Assembly (NCBI GenBank): GCA_046757565.1
Contig: JBHHYN010000001.1
Coordinates: forward strand, 22,768-86,767
Origin: JBHHYN01 sp046757565
Lineage (GTDB): Bacteria; Pseudomonadota; Gammaproteobacteria; Eutrophobiales; Eutrophobiaceae
Length of the DNA: 64,000 nucleotides
Direction of reading: 5' to 3'
Part shown: positions 1 through 8,482 of the stretch, in pieces
Position numbering within the stretch: the stretch's first letter is position 1
Layout of the letters: every line of letters starts with the position of its first letter
Position numbers and translations under genes: made by a program
The notes under the pieces: generated by a model
Told to the model about the DNA's origin: nothing
Database searches by the model: none
Seen by the model: the letters and a program-made list of their open reading frames with translations, nothing else

Positions 1-2
1 AT

Positions 3-413
3 GACTATTTCATTGAAGAACGCTTCGAAGCCGGGCTTGTACTGGAAGGATGGGAAGTCAAGAGTCTACGGGCCGGAAAGATCCAGATCCGGGACAGTTA
101 CGTCCTGCTGAAAGAAGCAGAGGCATTTTTGTTCGGGGCATTGATTACCCCACTGCCGACAGCATCAACCCATATTAAACCCGACCCGCAACGGACTCGC
201 AAATTACTCCTGCACCGCAGAGAGATAAACAGGCTCACCGGGGTGGTGGAACGCAAGGGTTATGCCCTGATCGCCACCGCCATGTACTGGAAACATGGCC
301 GGGCCAAGGTAGAAATCGGGCTTGCGAAGGGAAAGCAAACCCATGATAAACGCCAAACGGAAAAGGAGCGAGATTGGCAGAGGCAGAAACAGCGAATCAT
401 GAAAAGTCACTGA
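3..413 (+). CDS. smpB: SsrA-binding protein SmpB, 3' part
   Basis: The reading frame enters from the left edge and ends in TGA. It gives about 136 residues, so the N-terminal 20-25 residues lie outside the window. SmpB is the RNA-binding partner of tmRNA and brings it to stalled ribosomes for trans-translation. Visible family signatures are DYFIEERFEAGLVLEGWEVKS at the left edge, then KIQIRDSYV, and a lysine/arginine-rich tail ending near KERDWQRQKQRIMKSH that enters the decoding centre. The ATG at position 1 is out of frame and is not the start. ssrA lies 126 bp downstream on the same strand, an arrangement seen in many proteobacteria. The identification is secure; only the missing 5' end is unknown. 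Confidence 0.95.
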   Translation, partial: DYFIEERFEAGLVLEGWEVKSLRAGKIQIRDSYVLLKEAEAFLFGALITPLPTASTHIKPDPQRTRKLLLHRREINRLTGVVERKGYALIATAMYWKHGRAKVEIGLAKGKQTHDKRQTEKERDWQRQKQRIMKSH

Positions 414-539
414 TTTTTCATGTCGCAAGTCACGAGAACAGTGCTGAAATACCTATACCAAATCAATTCTGTGAACTATAATTACACTCCCATTATCAAA
501 ACCTTATAACTTGTTACTTTTAACTTGTAACTCTGTTTT

Positions 540-899
540 GGGGGCGTATTGGCTTCGACGTGGTTCACGAAACCTGAAGGGCATGCCGAGGGGCAGAGTA
601 CCTCGTAAATCCAGCTGCAACACTATAGTTGCCAACAACGACAACTTCGCACTCGCTGCTTAATAACCAGTAGAATGCCGTCTGCCCGATGTGTGCTTGT
701 GCGCTCGGTTCCAGGCGTCGACTCACACAAGATCGCGATAAAGTCTGTCCGCGACGGATTCGTTAAACTCTTGCGGAATCGTTATCTGCCTTCCCTGCCG
801 TTCGGGTAGCGGGTAATTAAATTTAAAGAACCGGCTAAGCATGTAGAACTGAAGGCAGAGGTCTCGCGGACGCGGGTTCGACTCCCGCCGCCTCCACCA
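540..899 (+). ncRNA. ssrA: Transfer-messenger RNA (tmRNA)
   Basis: The 5' end GGGGGCG pairs with CGCCTCC just before the encoded ACCA, forming the tRNA-like acceptor stem with one G-U pair. The T arm GCGGGTTCGACTCCCGC lies near 871-888. The conserved 5' blocks GGCTTCGACG and GCATGCCGAGGGGCAG are present. The resume codon GCC is at 631 and the tag frame reads ANNDNFALAA followed by two TAA stops at 661-666, close to the ANDENYALAA tag of E. coli. It acts with SmpB to rescue stalled ribosomes and mark the nascent chain for proteolysis. The -10/-35 region upstream is not clear enough to call. Confidence 0.97.
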
Positions 900-909
900 T
901 TAAAAACAC

Positions 910-939
910 AAACCTCCCTTGTGGAGGTTTTTATTTTTA
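910..939 (+). terminator. Rho-independent terminator of ssrA
   Basis: An 8-bp stem AAACCTCC / GGAGGTTT with a 5-nt loop is followed by a T-rich tract, 11 bases after the tmRNA 3' CCA. Confidence 0.9.
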
Positions 940-1064
940 ACAGTGGGGATTTGAAACCGTGTCCGGTACGGGCAAATCAAGCGGACAAATCAACAAATCC
1001 AAGGGGTAAGTATCATAATAGGGTCAGTGTCGAATGATCGTACAAATATTGGTTTATATGATTG

Positions 1065-1316
1065 TCATTCTGCAGAGAAATTATAGGGCCGGGCGAAGAT
1101 AGTGGCAGCGATGCCGGCGTCGACTACGCCATATAGTGAAATGATGATGCTGGATATTCCTGTGCCGGGATGATAACCGTGATAGATCGAGTCCACGACT
1201 TCGAGAAAATTTACAGCGTAGCCGGGAAAAATCAAATTGGCGCTGCTAACGATTAATAATGCCAACCCTCACAAGATAGCCGCTGCCAGTGCAAGTGTTT
1301 TTATTGACAATTGCAT
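1065..1316 (-). pseudogene. DUF5676-like small membrane protein, interrupted by an in-frame TGA
   Basis: On the minus strand an ATG at 1316, preceded by a good GGGAG ribosome site, opens MQLSIKTLALAAAIL. A TGA follows at 1271-1269, and the same frame continues with GLALLIVSSANLIFPGYAV and on to a TGA stop at 1065. The joined 83 residues have two hydrophobic helices and the pattern I remember for DUF5676 / holin-like membrane proteins, where the interrupted position is normally Trp (…LWG…). One TGG to TGA change explains the break. The remaining frame is intact, so the loss is recent, or the stop is read through, or it is a sequence error. The function of the family is unknown. Confidence 0.6.
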
Positions 1317-1377
1317 AACTAAACTCCCGTGGATATTAATTGGATAAGGGACATTATCATTAATTAATTACTGTATT

Positions 1378-1509
1378 TTATTTGTCATCCTCGTCAATTA
1401 TTTCGCCCTTGATGAGGTTTCCCTGTTCTTCCTGCGATCTCTCTTTTTTCCAGTTGGACAGGATGATGGCCAGCAAGCCGAGGATGATCTCGTCTATCAT
1501 CGGTATCAT
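1378..1509 (-). CDS. Possible 43-residue peptide, unknown
   Basis: The ORF reads from MIPMIDEIILGLLAIILSNW to a TAA at 1378. It has one short hydrophobic stretch and then a highly charged tail ending GEIIDEDDK. It lies upstream of, and in the same direction as, the broken DUF5676-like gene. No clear ribosome-binding site is seen, and the start lies in a GTCATTCCGGA-like motif that is common in dispersed repeats. It may be a remnant or a chance ORF. Confidence 0.2.
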   Translation of the reverse strand: MIPMIDEIILGLLAIILSNWKKERSQEEQGNLIKGEIIDEDDK

Positions 1510-1528
1510 GTCCGGAATGACGATAAAA

Positions 1529-1694
1529 GGTAACAGATTTATTTTTCATGATCGATAAATACTGGATTTCCATTTTGTCCACGTTGTACGATATGATGGA
1601 CAGTATTGCTCAATATCTTCCTCGCCTGCCTCGACATCACGCTTCTCCTTAATCATTTTCTTCAAACATTATTATATCAAAAATAATTTTGTCC
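1529..1694. mobile_element. RAYT-derived non-autonomous mini-element, copy A
   Basis: The left end GGTAACAGATTTATTTTT and the degraded right end (AAAAATAATTTTGTCC, the reverse complement of GGACAAAATTATTTTT) form imperfect terminal inverted repeats. Between them, on the minus strand, lies only the first 32 codons of a RAYT transposase plus its leader (GTTTGAAGAAAA, then AAGGAG). A second, better preserved copy with the same layout is at 41308-41642. Similar AGATTTATTTTT ends flank RAYT-type transposase genes in many gammaproteobacteria (family knowledge). Confidence 0.65.
1539..1637 (-). pseudogene. RAYT transposase (Y1_Tnp) N-terminal fragment A
   Basis: The frame reads MSRQARKILSNTVHHIVQRG followed by 12 residues ending in HEK and TAA. 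This is the start of a REP-associated tyrosine transposase, including the H-x-V-x-RG segment that precedes the HUH motif. The terminal repeat of the mini-element itself supplies the last codons and the stop. An AAGGAG ribosome site lies about 7 bases upstream. The copy at 41318-41416 has exactly the same length and end point, so both derive from one internally deleted ancestor. Confidence 0.65.
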
Positions 1695-1701
1695 ATTTTC
1701 T

Positions 1702-1968
1702 ATTCCTTTTCTCCCCAGAAGTAATGAGCTTATTAATGATCATGAAACCCATCTGGGTCTGGGTCATACAGAAGAAGAAAGGCGTTATTTGTATAGGGAG
1801 TTATTTCAAGCGGAACTATCCGAACGGGACATTCATACCATTAGTCATTCGTTCCATTATAACTATCCCCTAGGAAATGAGCGATTTAAAGAAAAGATTG
1901 AAGAGACATTAAAAAGACAAGTAGGATATGCGAAGCACGGTAGACCAAAGCAACCGACAAATGGTTAA
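1702..1968 (+). pseudogene. RAYT transposase C-terminal fragment
   Basis: The plus-strand frame from about 1702 to the TAA at 1966-1968 gives NELINDHETHLGLG, RRYLYRELFQAEL, then LGNERFKEKIEETLKRQVG and GRPKQ. This is the characteristic C-terminus of RAYT/Y1 transposases (LxPHxxYLxLG, RxxxYRxLF, LGxxxFKxxIE). It has no start codon or N-terminal part and lies head-to-tail against mini-element A on the other strand, so it is a remnant. It marks the end of the debris block before the GH130 genes. Confidence 0.65.
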
Positions 1969-1998
1969 AATTAAATCACTCCGGCCCCTTTTTACTCT

Positions 1999-3468
1999 TC
2001 AGGTGCCGACAGGGCGCATGCAGTCAATCAGATCCGCCACGTCTACGCTGGCCAGTCCGGAACTGGTATCCGACGTCGAATAGGGAATGATGAGTTCGTT
2101 GTTATGAAGTATTGCACCGCAGGTGTAGACTACGTTGGGTACATAGCCCTCGCGCTCCTGCTCATGCGGGCTAAGCAGGGGTTTCTCCAACCTCGCAATA
2201 ATGCGGCAGGGATCGTCAAGATCCAGTAGCATGGCACCGATGCAATACTGGCGCATCGGGCCGACGCCGTGAGTCAACACCAGCCAGCCTGCACCGGTTT
2301 CCAGGGGTGATCCGCAGTTACCGATCTGGACAAACTCCCACGGTTTGTCCGGCTGCTGGATCACGCAGGAATACTGCCAGAAGTGCAGATGATCGGAATA
2401 CATGATGTGGTTGTTCTCGCCATCCTGACGGGACAGCATCACGTATTTGCCGTTAATCTTGCGTGGAAACAGTGCCATGCCCTTGTTCTGGACGGCACGG
2501 CCGTTCAGAGTGATGACCTTGAAACGAACAAAGTCACGGGTTTCGATCAGTTGCGGCAGGATCTTGAACCCATTGTAGGCGGTGTAGGTAGCGTAATAGG
2601 TATTATCGCCGTTGTCGTCGTAGAATTGCACGAAACGGGCGTCTTCAATGCCGCCGCTTTCGTTTTCCGTAGTGGGAAAGATTACCCGTTCACTGATGGC
2701 ATGGTCCGGCTGAAATTCCAGTTCATAGTTGGAGTTTGCCAGCCATTTAATGATCTCGAATGTTTCGTGTATCTTCACTACCGGGAACTGCGGCTGTGCG
2801 GACAGATCCTCCAGACGGTGCGTCAACTCGTCATAACTGAACTGCTCCGGCAGGCCGTTGAGCACGCAGGCAGTAATGGCGTTGGCGGCTGACATTTCAT
2901 TCAGCTTGAGCCGGAACAGATGCCGGTCATAGGTCGGGTTCAGACGCCGCCGGGGTGTATCGACATAGTGACCGATCGGATCGAAGAGCATGGTGTTGTG
3001 CTGGTCAATGATACCGCTGCAGAAGATAATCGAGGAGATATGACCTTCGCCGACAGCGCGCAGACTCATGATGAAGCGCAGACAATTGGGACTGAGTCCA
3101 TCCTGATTCGGATGCAGCACGATGGAAGGATTAAACAGGGCGGCCGAGGCAACTGAATACTCCATTGTAAAATAGGCGCCGATCAAGGCCCGCTGTGTTG
3201 TACTCAACACCACGTCCCGGGGCAGGTAATCGGCGATAGCCTTGAGGTGCCTCTCGAACACATCGCGGATATTGCGGTGGCGCTCTGAAAAATCCAGCAT
3301 CACCTGTTCCAGCACTTCGTTTGCTTCGGTAGAGGATAATTCCAGTACCCGCTGCGTAAGGCGCCGGATGCGGGTTGCATCACCGGGGAGATGCAGGCGG
3401 CAGATTACATGCGATGCATCGGGCTGGATTTTCCATTTCCGGCGTCGTAATTTAGGAGGTTGTGTCAT
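1999..3468 (-). CDS. GH130-family glycoside phosphorylase (489 aa)
   Basis: It resembles glycoside hydrolase family 130, enzymes that phosphorolyse beta-mannosides. The N-terminal 180 residues are an extra helical region. The five-bladed propeller part carries GGIEDARFVQFYDD near residue 270, NKGMALFPRKINGKY, MLSRQDGENNHIMYSD, and YVPNVVYTCG near 450, all typical of the longer GH130 type. It is the last gene of a four-gene operon, 77 bp after a second GH130 gene and downstream of two glycosyltransferases. That suggests a role in turning over, or balancing synthesis of, a mannose-containing oligosaccharide. The substrate cannot be read from sequence. The family is fairly sure. Confidence 0.85.
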   Translation of the reverse strand: MTQPPKLRRRKWKIQPDASHVICRLHLPGDATRIRRLTQRVLELSSTEANEVLEQVMLDFSERHRNIRDVFERHLKAIADYLPRDVVLSTTQRALIGAYFTMEYSVASAALFNPSIVLHPNQDGLSPNCLRFIMSLRAVGEGHISSIIFCSGIIDQHNTMLFDPIGHYVDTPRRRLNPTYDRHLFRLKLNEMSAANAITACVLNGLPEQFSYDELTHRLEDLSAQPQFPVVKIHETFEIIKWLANSNYELEFQPDHAISERVIFPTTENESGGIEDARFVQFYDDNGDNTYYATYTAYNGFKILPQLIETRDFVRFKVITLNGRAVQNKGMALFPRKINGKYVMLSRQDGENNHIMYSDHLHFWQYSCVIQQPDKPWEFVQIGNCGSPLETGAGWLVLTHGVGPMRQYCIGAMLLDLDDPCRIIARLEKPLLSPHEQEREGYVPNVVYTCGAILHNNELIIPYSTSDTSSGLASVDVADLIDCMRPVGT

Positions 3469-3545
3469 CAGAGAAGCAGGCCCCGCTGTATTATATGAGA
3501 TGTGGCTATTGAGTATAGGTCATACCCCGCTCCTGGAAAGGGATG

Positions 3546-4481
3546 CTATAACGCCGATCGCGGTTCGTTCAAGCATAATTGCACCAGGGCCTCGATGGAG
3601 ACAGTGCCCGCACACATAACACTATCGGCAGCACCCCAGTACAACTTGATCATGCCGTCCGGTTCGGCCACAGCAGCGCAGCTAAACACTACGTTGGGCA
3701 CATAACCGCTGATCTCCCAGGGGTCTTCCGGCTGCAGGATCCAGGGATCGGCCACGGCGATCACTTCTGCCGGGTCCTCGAGCCTGTGCAGCGCGACGCC
3801 GAGGCGGTAGACCGCGCCAGCCATGGTGTTGTACACGCCGTGAAAGATGTTCAGCCAGCCATGCCGGGTCTTGATGGGCGGCGCACCGGGACCGATTTTC
3901 ATCTCGTCCCAGTGATAGCTCAGCGTCTGCATGATCCGGCGTGAATCACCCCAATACACCAGGTCCGGAGAATAGGAGATCCAGATGGACCAGGGTGTCA
4001 GATCAGAATGCGGCCGGTCCAGACGTACATAACGGCCGCCAATCTTCTCCGGAAAGATCACGACATTGCGCATATCGGCCTGGCTGATCAGCGCCGCGCG
4101 CTCCACCGTATTGAAATCGCTGGTGCGCGCCAGGGCGATGCGCACACCGTGGCGCGAGTAGGCACTGTAGCAAAGCAGGTAGGCGTCTTCGACCGGGCAG
4201 ATACGCAGGTCCTCGACCCCGAAGGCTTCGTATTCGGCAAAGACGCCGTCTTCGGCCGGGGTCAGGAACGGTTCGGGATGAACACGGAAATAAAAACCAT
4301 CGTCACTGTCGGCGCGGCCGATAACGGAACGGCCATTATGCCGGTGCGCGCGGAACAACATGATGTAACGGCCATCGTGCTTGACCACGCCGGCGTTATG
4401 TACCGTAGCCACCGGATAGGGGACGTCATCACGGGTCAGGATCGGATTTTTGGCGTAACGTTGTACAATCGGCTCTGGCAT
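3546..4481 (-). CDS. GH130-family glycoside phosphorylase (311 aa)
   Basis: This is a compact GH130 protein with the core propeller only. Signatures in order are NPILTRDDVPYP, VHNAGVVKHDGRYIMLFRAH, FGVEDLRICPVEDAYLLCYS (EDLRI-type motif around residue 90-95), RNVVIFPEKIGGRYVRLDRP, the GPGAPPIKTRHGWLNIFHGV block, and YVPNVVFSCAA near the C-terminus. Members include beta-1,4-mannosyl-glucose and beta-1,2- or 1,4-mannooligosaccharide phosphorylases, which release mannose-1-phosphate. It lies between a GT4 fusion protein (57 bp upstream) and the longer GH130 gene. Two different GH130 enzymes in one operon imply two linkages or chain positions, which is an inference. Confidence 0.9.
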   Translation of the reverse strand: MPEPIVQRYAKNPILTRDDVPYPVATVHNAGVVKHDGRYIMLFRAHRHNGRSVIGRADSDDGFYFRVHPEPFLTPAEDGVFAEYEAFGVEDLRICPVEDAYLLCYSAYSRHGVRIALARTSDFNTVERAALISQADMRNVVIFPEKIGGRYVRLDRPHSDLTPWSIWISYSPDLVYWGDSRRIMQTLSYHWDEMKIGPGAPPIKTRHGWLNIFHGVYNTMAGAVYRLGVALHRLEDPAEVIAVADPWILQPEDPWEISGYVPNVVFSCAAVAEPDGMIKLYWGAADSVMCAGTVSIEALVQLCLNEPRSAL

Positions 4482-4538
4482 ACTGGTTCCCGGCGCAATC
4501 GCATGGAAATCCGATCATGGGTAATACGGCCGGGCGGA

Positions 4539-5894
4539 TCAAGTCCTGCCGTAATCGTCGGCAAAACGCTCGATATCGTCTTCGCCGAAATAATCGCCGG
4601 TCTGGACCTCGATAAACCTGAGGTTGGAGTGTTCATCGGGATTGGCGATACGGTGGCGCGCACCGCGTGGAATATCCACCGACTTACCGGCTTCGAGGCG
4701 CAGGCAGTGTTCGTCCAACGTCACCTCGCCACGGCCTTCCAGGATCAGCCAGTGTTCGGCACGGCGCCGGTGGCGCTGCAGGCTCAAGCGTTTGCCTGGA
4801 TAGACGATGATCTCCTTCGTCTTGTAATCCGGTGCATCGGCCAACACCCGGTAATAGCCCCAGGGGCGGTGCGATTCGCGCGCGGTCTTCCCGATAACAG
4901 TCTGGTAAACCCGCTGGTAATCGTCAGCCATGCGCTCAACAGAAAAATTCTTTTCTACATGAGCCCGGCAGTCGGCGCGGTTTAACTGATCCAGCTGTGC
5001 AATCGCTGCTGTAGCCTGTTCGACATCAGCAACCAGAAAACCATTAACGCCGTCAAGGATCAATTCAGGCATGCTGCCGCGGTTAAAGGCAACGACCGGT
5101 GTACCACAGGCCATGGATTCGATCACCGCCAGGCCGAAGGGTTCGTTAAACTGGATCGGGTGCAACAGCGCCAGGGCTCCTCCCAGCAACCGGTTACGTT
5201 GCCCGGGCCCGACGCTGCCAAGATACTCGATGTGCCCGGGTTCAAGCAGCGGTTCAACGTAGCGCTTAAAATAGGCCTTATCCTGGATGATGCCGGCCAG
5301 GATCAGTTTTTTGCCACAGGCATGGGCAATACGGATGGCCTCGCACGCACCCTTATCATGATGAATGCGGCCGAAAAACAGCAGATATTCACCGGCTTCG
5401 TCCCTGTACTCGAATTGGCCCAAATCGATGCCGTGGTGTACCGTCGCCAGGTAATTCAACTGTGGCGCCCGATCAGCATCGCTGATGGAAACATAGCCCA
5501 CCCGGTCGTTGTACTTCTCGTACACCGGCAGGATACCGGCCGAGGAGAAACCGTGCAGGGTTGAGACAAGCGGGGTGCTGGTCATGGCGCTATAGCTCAA
5601 CGGCAGGTAGTCAAAATGATTGTGGATCAGGTCATATTCATCGGCCCGTTCGAACAGGGCCGAGATGTGCAGACATTCCCAGACCTTGGGGATCAAGTCC
5701 CGATCTTCCTCGTAGCCACGGGGGCAGACGGCCTGCAAGGTGCCACTGGTGATCGAGTCGGCGGTAGCGAACAGAGTGACATCGACGCCGCGCCTGAGTA
5801 GTTCTTCACTCAGCAGTGATACCACGTTTTCCCAGGGCCCGTAGTGACGGGGCGGTGTGCGCCAGGCATTCGGCGACAACATCGCAATGCGCAT
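4539..5894 (-). CDS. GT4 glycosyltransferase fused to a type II mannose-6-phosphate isomerase cupin
   Basis: Residues 1 to about 340 are a GT-B fold family 4 glycosyltransferase: MRIAMLSPNAWRTPP with a GPWE motif, LHGFSSAG, FFGRIHHDKGACEAIRIA, and the nucleotide-sugar motif FGLAVIESMACGTPVVAFNRG near residue 255. Residues from about 345 to the end match the cupin that normally ends bifunctional ManC-type proteins: RPWGYYRVL, KEIIVYPGKRLSLQRHRRR, AEHWLILEG, IPRGARHRI, FIEVQTGDYFGEDDI, DDYGR. The guanylyltransferase half of ManC is absent. The fusion suggests that the transferred sugar is mannose or that the cupin feeds GDP-mannose synthesis. The ATG is only 3 bp from the upstream stop, so translation is probably coupled. 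Confidence 0.85.
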   Translation of the reverse strand: MRIAMLSPNAWRTPPRHYGPWENVVSLLSEELLRRGVDVTLFATADSITSGTLQAVCPRGYEEDRDLIPKVWECLHISALFERADEYDLIHNHFDYLPLSYSAMTSTPLVSTLHGFSSAGILPVYEKYNDRVGYVSISDADRAPQLNYLATVHHGIDLGQFEYRDEAGEYLLFFGRIHHDKGACEAIRIAHACGKKLILAGIIQDKAYFKRYVEPLLEPGHIEYLGSVGPGQRNRLLGGALALLHPIQFNEPFGLAVIESMACGTPVVAFNRGSMPELILDGVNGFLVADVEQATAAIAQLDQLNRADCRAHVEKNFSVERMADDYQRVYQTVIGKTARESHRPWGYYRVLADAPDYKTKEIIVYPGKRLSLQRHRRRAEHWLILEGRGEVTLDEHCLRLEAGKSVDIPRGARHRIANPDEHSNLRFIEVQTGDYFGEDDIERFADDYGRT

Positions 5895-5897
5895 GGG

Positions 5898-8231
5898 TCA
5901 ATGTCCGCTGGTAGAAGCCGCCGGTATCCCGGCATGATGCAGCGTCTGCTGTAGAACTTCCTCGGCAGACAGCCGCTGCAGGGCCGTCAAGGAGAGTAAC
6001 CAGGCCAGTGTGGATTCGGCACCCTCATTCTGGTTCACACCGCCACTTTGCAGACCGTCGCGGCAACCGCCAGTGCCGGCGTCATACAACGGCAGGCGCA
6101 AGTCGTTCTGGCCCAGGAACCAGCTAAAACACATTTTGGCCTGGTCGATCCAATGTTGTTCACCGGTCAGGCGGAAGGCCTCAATACTGGCCTCGATGAG
6201 GGACTGGGCCTCCAGCGGTTGCTGGTCAAAACGGGCCTTGTGACCGCCTTTGGTATACCAGCCACCATTACCAATGGGGACCAGGTGGCCGTCTTCGGTC
6301 TGGATCTGCAGCAGCCAGTTGAGTGCACGCAAGCCCATATCAGTCATGTCATCGCGCTGCATCCACTGGCCGGCCAACAGCAGGGCATGGGGCAGTTTAC
6401 CGTTAGCATAAGTCACGATGTCTTCCGGCCATGGCCAGCTGTCGCTGGCATGACTGGCAAACTGGCCAAACAATCTCCCCGTCAGCCGCTCGCTGATGCG
6501 GCGCGTTTCCGAGTCTCCAGAGAAGACCTCCAGGTAAGCATGTATGCCCATCAGCGAAAGGGCAACGGCCCGTGGCGAGTTAAATACAGCGGCCGCTGGC
6601 AGTGCCCGTTTAAACAACTGTAGAGCCAGCGGCTGTTGCACGGCGCGATCAAGCAAGGGAACGGCCGTACCCAGCCCCCACAAGGCGCGGCCGTGTGCAT
6701 CTTCCGAGCCGGCCGCTTCCAGCCAGCGCCGGTCATAGTTCATGAAGTTCCGGAGGCGGCCGTTGTCCGGGTTAAACGCGTGCAGTAGAAATGCCAGATA
6801 ACGGTTACACAGATCATCCAGCGCTGTCGTATGACCGGGCAGCAGGTGGCGGACCCGGGTGGCGACAATCAGCGCCCGGGCATTGTCGTCGGTGCAATAA
6901 CCGTGATTACGCTCGGCGATCGTGTATTTAGCATGTTGCAGCAGGCCGGTATCGTCGGTCAGAGTGCGCAGATGATCGAGTTTTAGTTCAGGTAATTCAA
7001 CGCTGGTGACAGCCTCGCGTTCATGCCGTGGCGACGGCTTATGTGGACTTGGCTTCCAGGCACGCTCGTGTTTCACCTCGTTGAATACATTCAGGTACTT
7101 TCCCGCCACTTTTTCCCAAACCATTTCGCGGCAAAAATCGTAAGCATTTTTGCGCAGCACATGGCGCTCGGCATCATCATCGAGCAGATCAATGATCGCG
7201 GCCGTCAACGCCTGGGGATCACGGAATGGGACGAGGCGACCACGGCCGCCGGCAAGCATTTCCCCGGCATACCAGTAAGGGGTTGAGATCACCGCCTTAC
7301 CGGTGCCCATGGCGTAGGCCAGGGTGCCGGAGGTAATCTGCGCCTCGCTGGTATAGGGCGTAATGTACAGATCGGCCGCGGCCAGGTATTTGCCCAATTC
7401 CTCCTGTGTCACAAAGCGGTTCTGGAAGATAACGTATTGTTGCAGGCCCAACTTGGCGACAAGCTGTTGCAGGCCGATCCGGTAGGATTCTCCTTCCTCC
7501 CTTAGTACATGGGGGTGGGTGGCGCCCAGAACGATATAGGCCACACCAGGATGCCGCGCGATGACTTCCGGCAAGGCCTGCAATACATACTCGATACCCT
7601 TGTTCTGGGAGAGCAGACCGAAAGTCAGCAACGCTTTTTTACCGAGCACACCGAACAGGTCCTTATAATAGTTCGGATCCACAAAGGGCAGGTCCGGGAT
7701 GCCATGATGAATAAAGGTAATTTTTTCTTCCGGCACGGCGTAGACATCGCCCAGGATTTCGACGGCCTTGTGACTCATAACCACCAGCTTCTCCGACAAT
7801 CCGGCCAGGCGGTTCATCACCGCCCGGTATTCCTTGTCCGGGTCAGCCAATACCGTATGCAGGGTCGTCACCACCGGCATGCGTAATTCGGCCAGCAGTT
7901 TCAAAATATGGCCGCCGGCGGGGCCGCCGAAGATACCATACTCATGTTGCAGACAGACGATATCAACCTGGTTGATATTGAGAAACTCGGCGGCCATCTG
8001 ATAATCGGCGAGCCGGTTCTGATTGATCTCGAAGTGGACCTTTTCCGGATAGGGGTAACCTTCGGGCCTGTCGTTCATCACCATCGTCCAATACTGGATG
8101 CTGCTATCCCTGGCCGATAGCGCCTCCACCAGATCGGTCGTAAAGGTGGCGATGCCGCACTGGCGAGGCAGGTAGTTGCCGATAACGGCTACGGTATTGA
8201 TTAAATCATGATTGGTTCCGATGGGGACCAT
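5898..8231 (-). CDS. GT4 glycosyltransferase with C-terminal alpha/alpha-toroid domain (777 aa)
   Basis: The first gene of the operon. Residues 1 to about 400 are a GT4 glycosyltransferase: NYLPRQCGIATFTTDLVEAL, VCLQHEYGIFGGPAGGH, TFGLLSQNKGIEYVLQALPE, and a donor-site region near TSGTLAYAMGTGKAVISTPY (residue 325). From about residue 430 a second, helical domain follows. It contains HGYCTDDNARALIVA, EDAHGRALWGLG, SWPWPEDIVTYANGKLPHALL and QNEGAESTLAWL, the look of an (alpha/alpha)6 glycosidase-like barrel. The pairing of transferase and toroid in one chain suggests synthesis plus trimming of the same glycan. No signal peptide is seen, so it acts in the cytoplasm. The chemistry of the toroid is unknown. 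Confidence 0.8.
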   Translation of the reverse strand: MVPIGTNHDLINTVAVIGNYLPRQCGIATFTTDLVEALSARDSSIQYWTMVMNDRPEGYPYPEKVHFEINQNRLADYQMAAEFLNINQVDIVCLQHEYGIFGGPAGGHILKLLAELRMPVVTTLHTVLADPDKEYRAVMNRLAGLSEKLVVMSHKAVEILGDVYAVPEEKITFIHHGIPDLPFVDPNYYKDLFGVLGKKALLTFGLLSQNKGIEYVLQALPEVIARHPGVAYIVLGATHPHVLREEGESYRIGLQQLVAKLGLQQYVIFQNRFVTQEELGKYLAAADLYITPYTSEAQITSGTLAYAMGTGKAVISTPYWYAGEMLAGGRGRLVPFRDPQALTAAIIDLLDDDAERHVLRKNAYDFCREMVWEKVAGKYLNVFNEVKHERAWKPSPHKPSPRHEREAVTSVELPELKLDHLRTLTDDTGLLQHAKYTIAERNHGYCTDDNARALIVATRVRHLLPGHTTALDDLCNRYLAFLLHAFNPDNGRLRNFMNYDRRWLEAAGSEDAHGRALWGLGTAVPLLDRAVQQPLALQLFKRALPAAAVFNSPRAVALSLMGIHAYLEVFSGDSETRRISERLTGRLFGQFASHASDSWPWPEDIVTYANGKLPHALLLAGQWMQRDDMTDMGLRALNWLLQIQTEDGHLVPIGNGGWYTKGGHKARFDQQPLEAQSLIEASIEAFRLTGEQHWIDQAKMCFSWFLGQNDLRLPLYDAGTGGCRDGLQSGGVNQNEGAESTLAWLLSLTALQRLSAEEVLQQTLHHAGIPAASTSGH

Positions 8232-8482
8232 TCGCTTTCCTGACTATCCGTTATATTGTCTTTTGAGTAGCATGAATATGGGGGCAAACAGGCATAATTC
8301 AAGGCGTTCCGAGCGCCGGTGATGGAGTTTATCCACCACCTGCCCGGTTAATTATGATGGCGGCATTCTGTTTCTGCAGAGGGTCTTAACCACCACGATA
8401 CTCTCGTAACCGTGCCATCTTGCAAGGCATCAGGGAACATGGATGCCAGCAAACACGACCCTCACTCGCCAACTCCGATCTG

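Noticed and set aside
4008..4985. A 325-codon plus-strand open frame opposite the GH130 and GT4 genes.
   Set aside because: It is an antisense shadow of two genes with strong family motifs. Its translation has no domain pattern.
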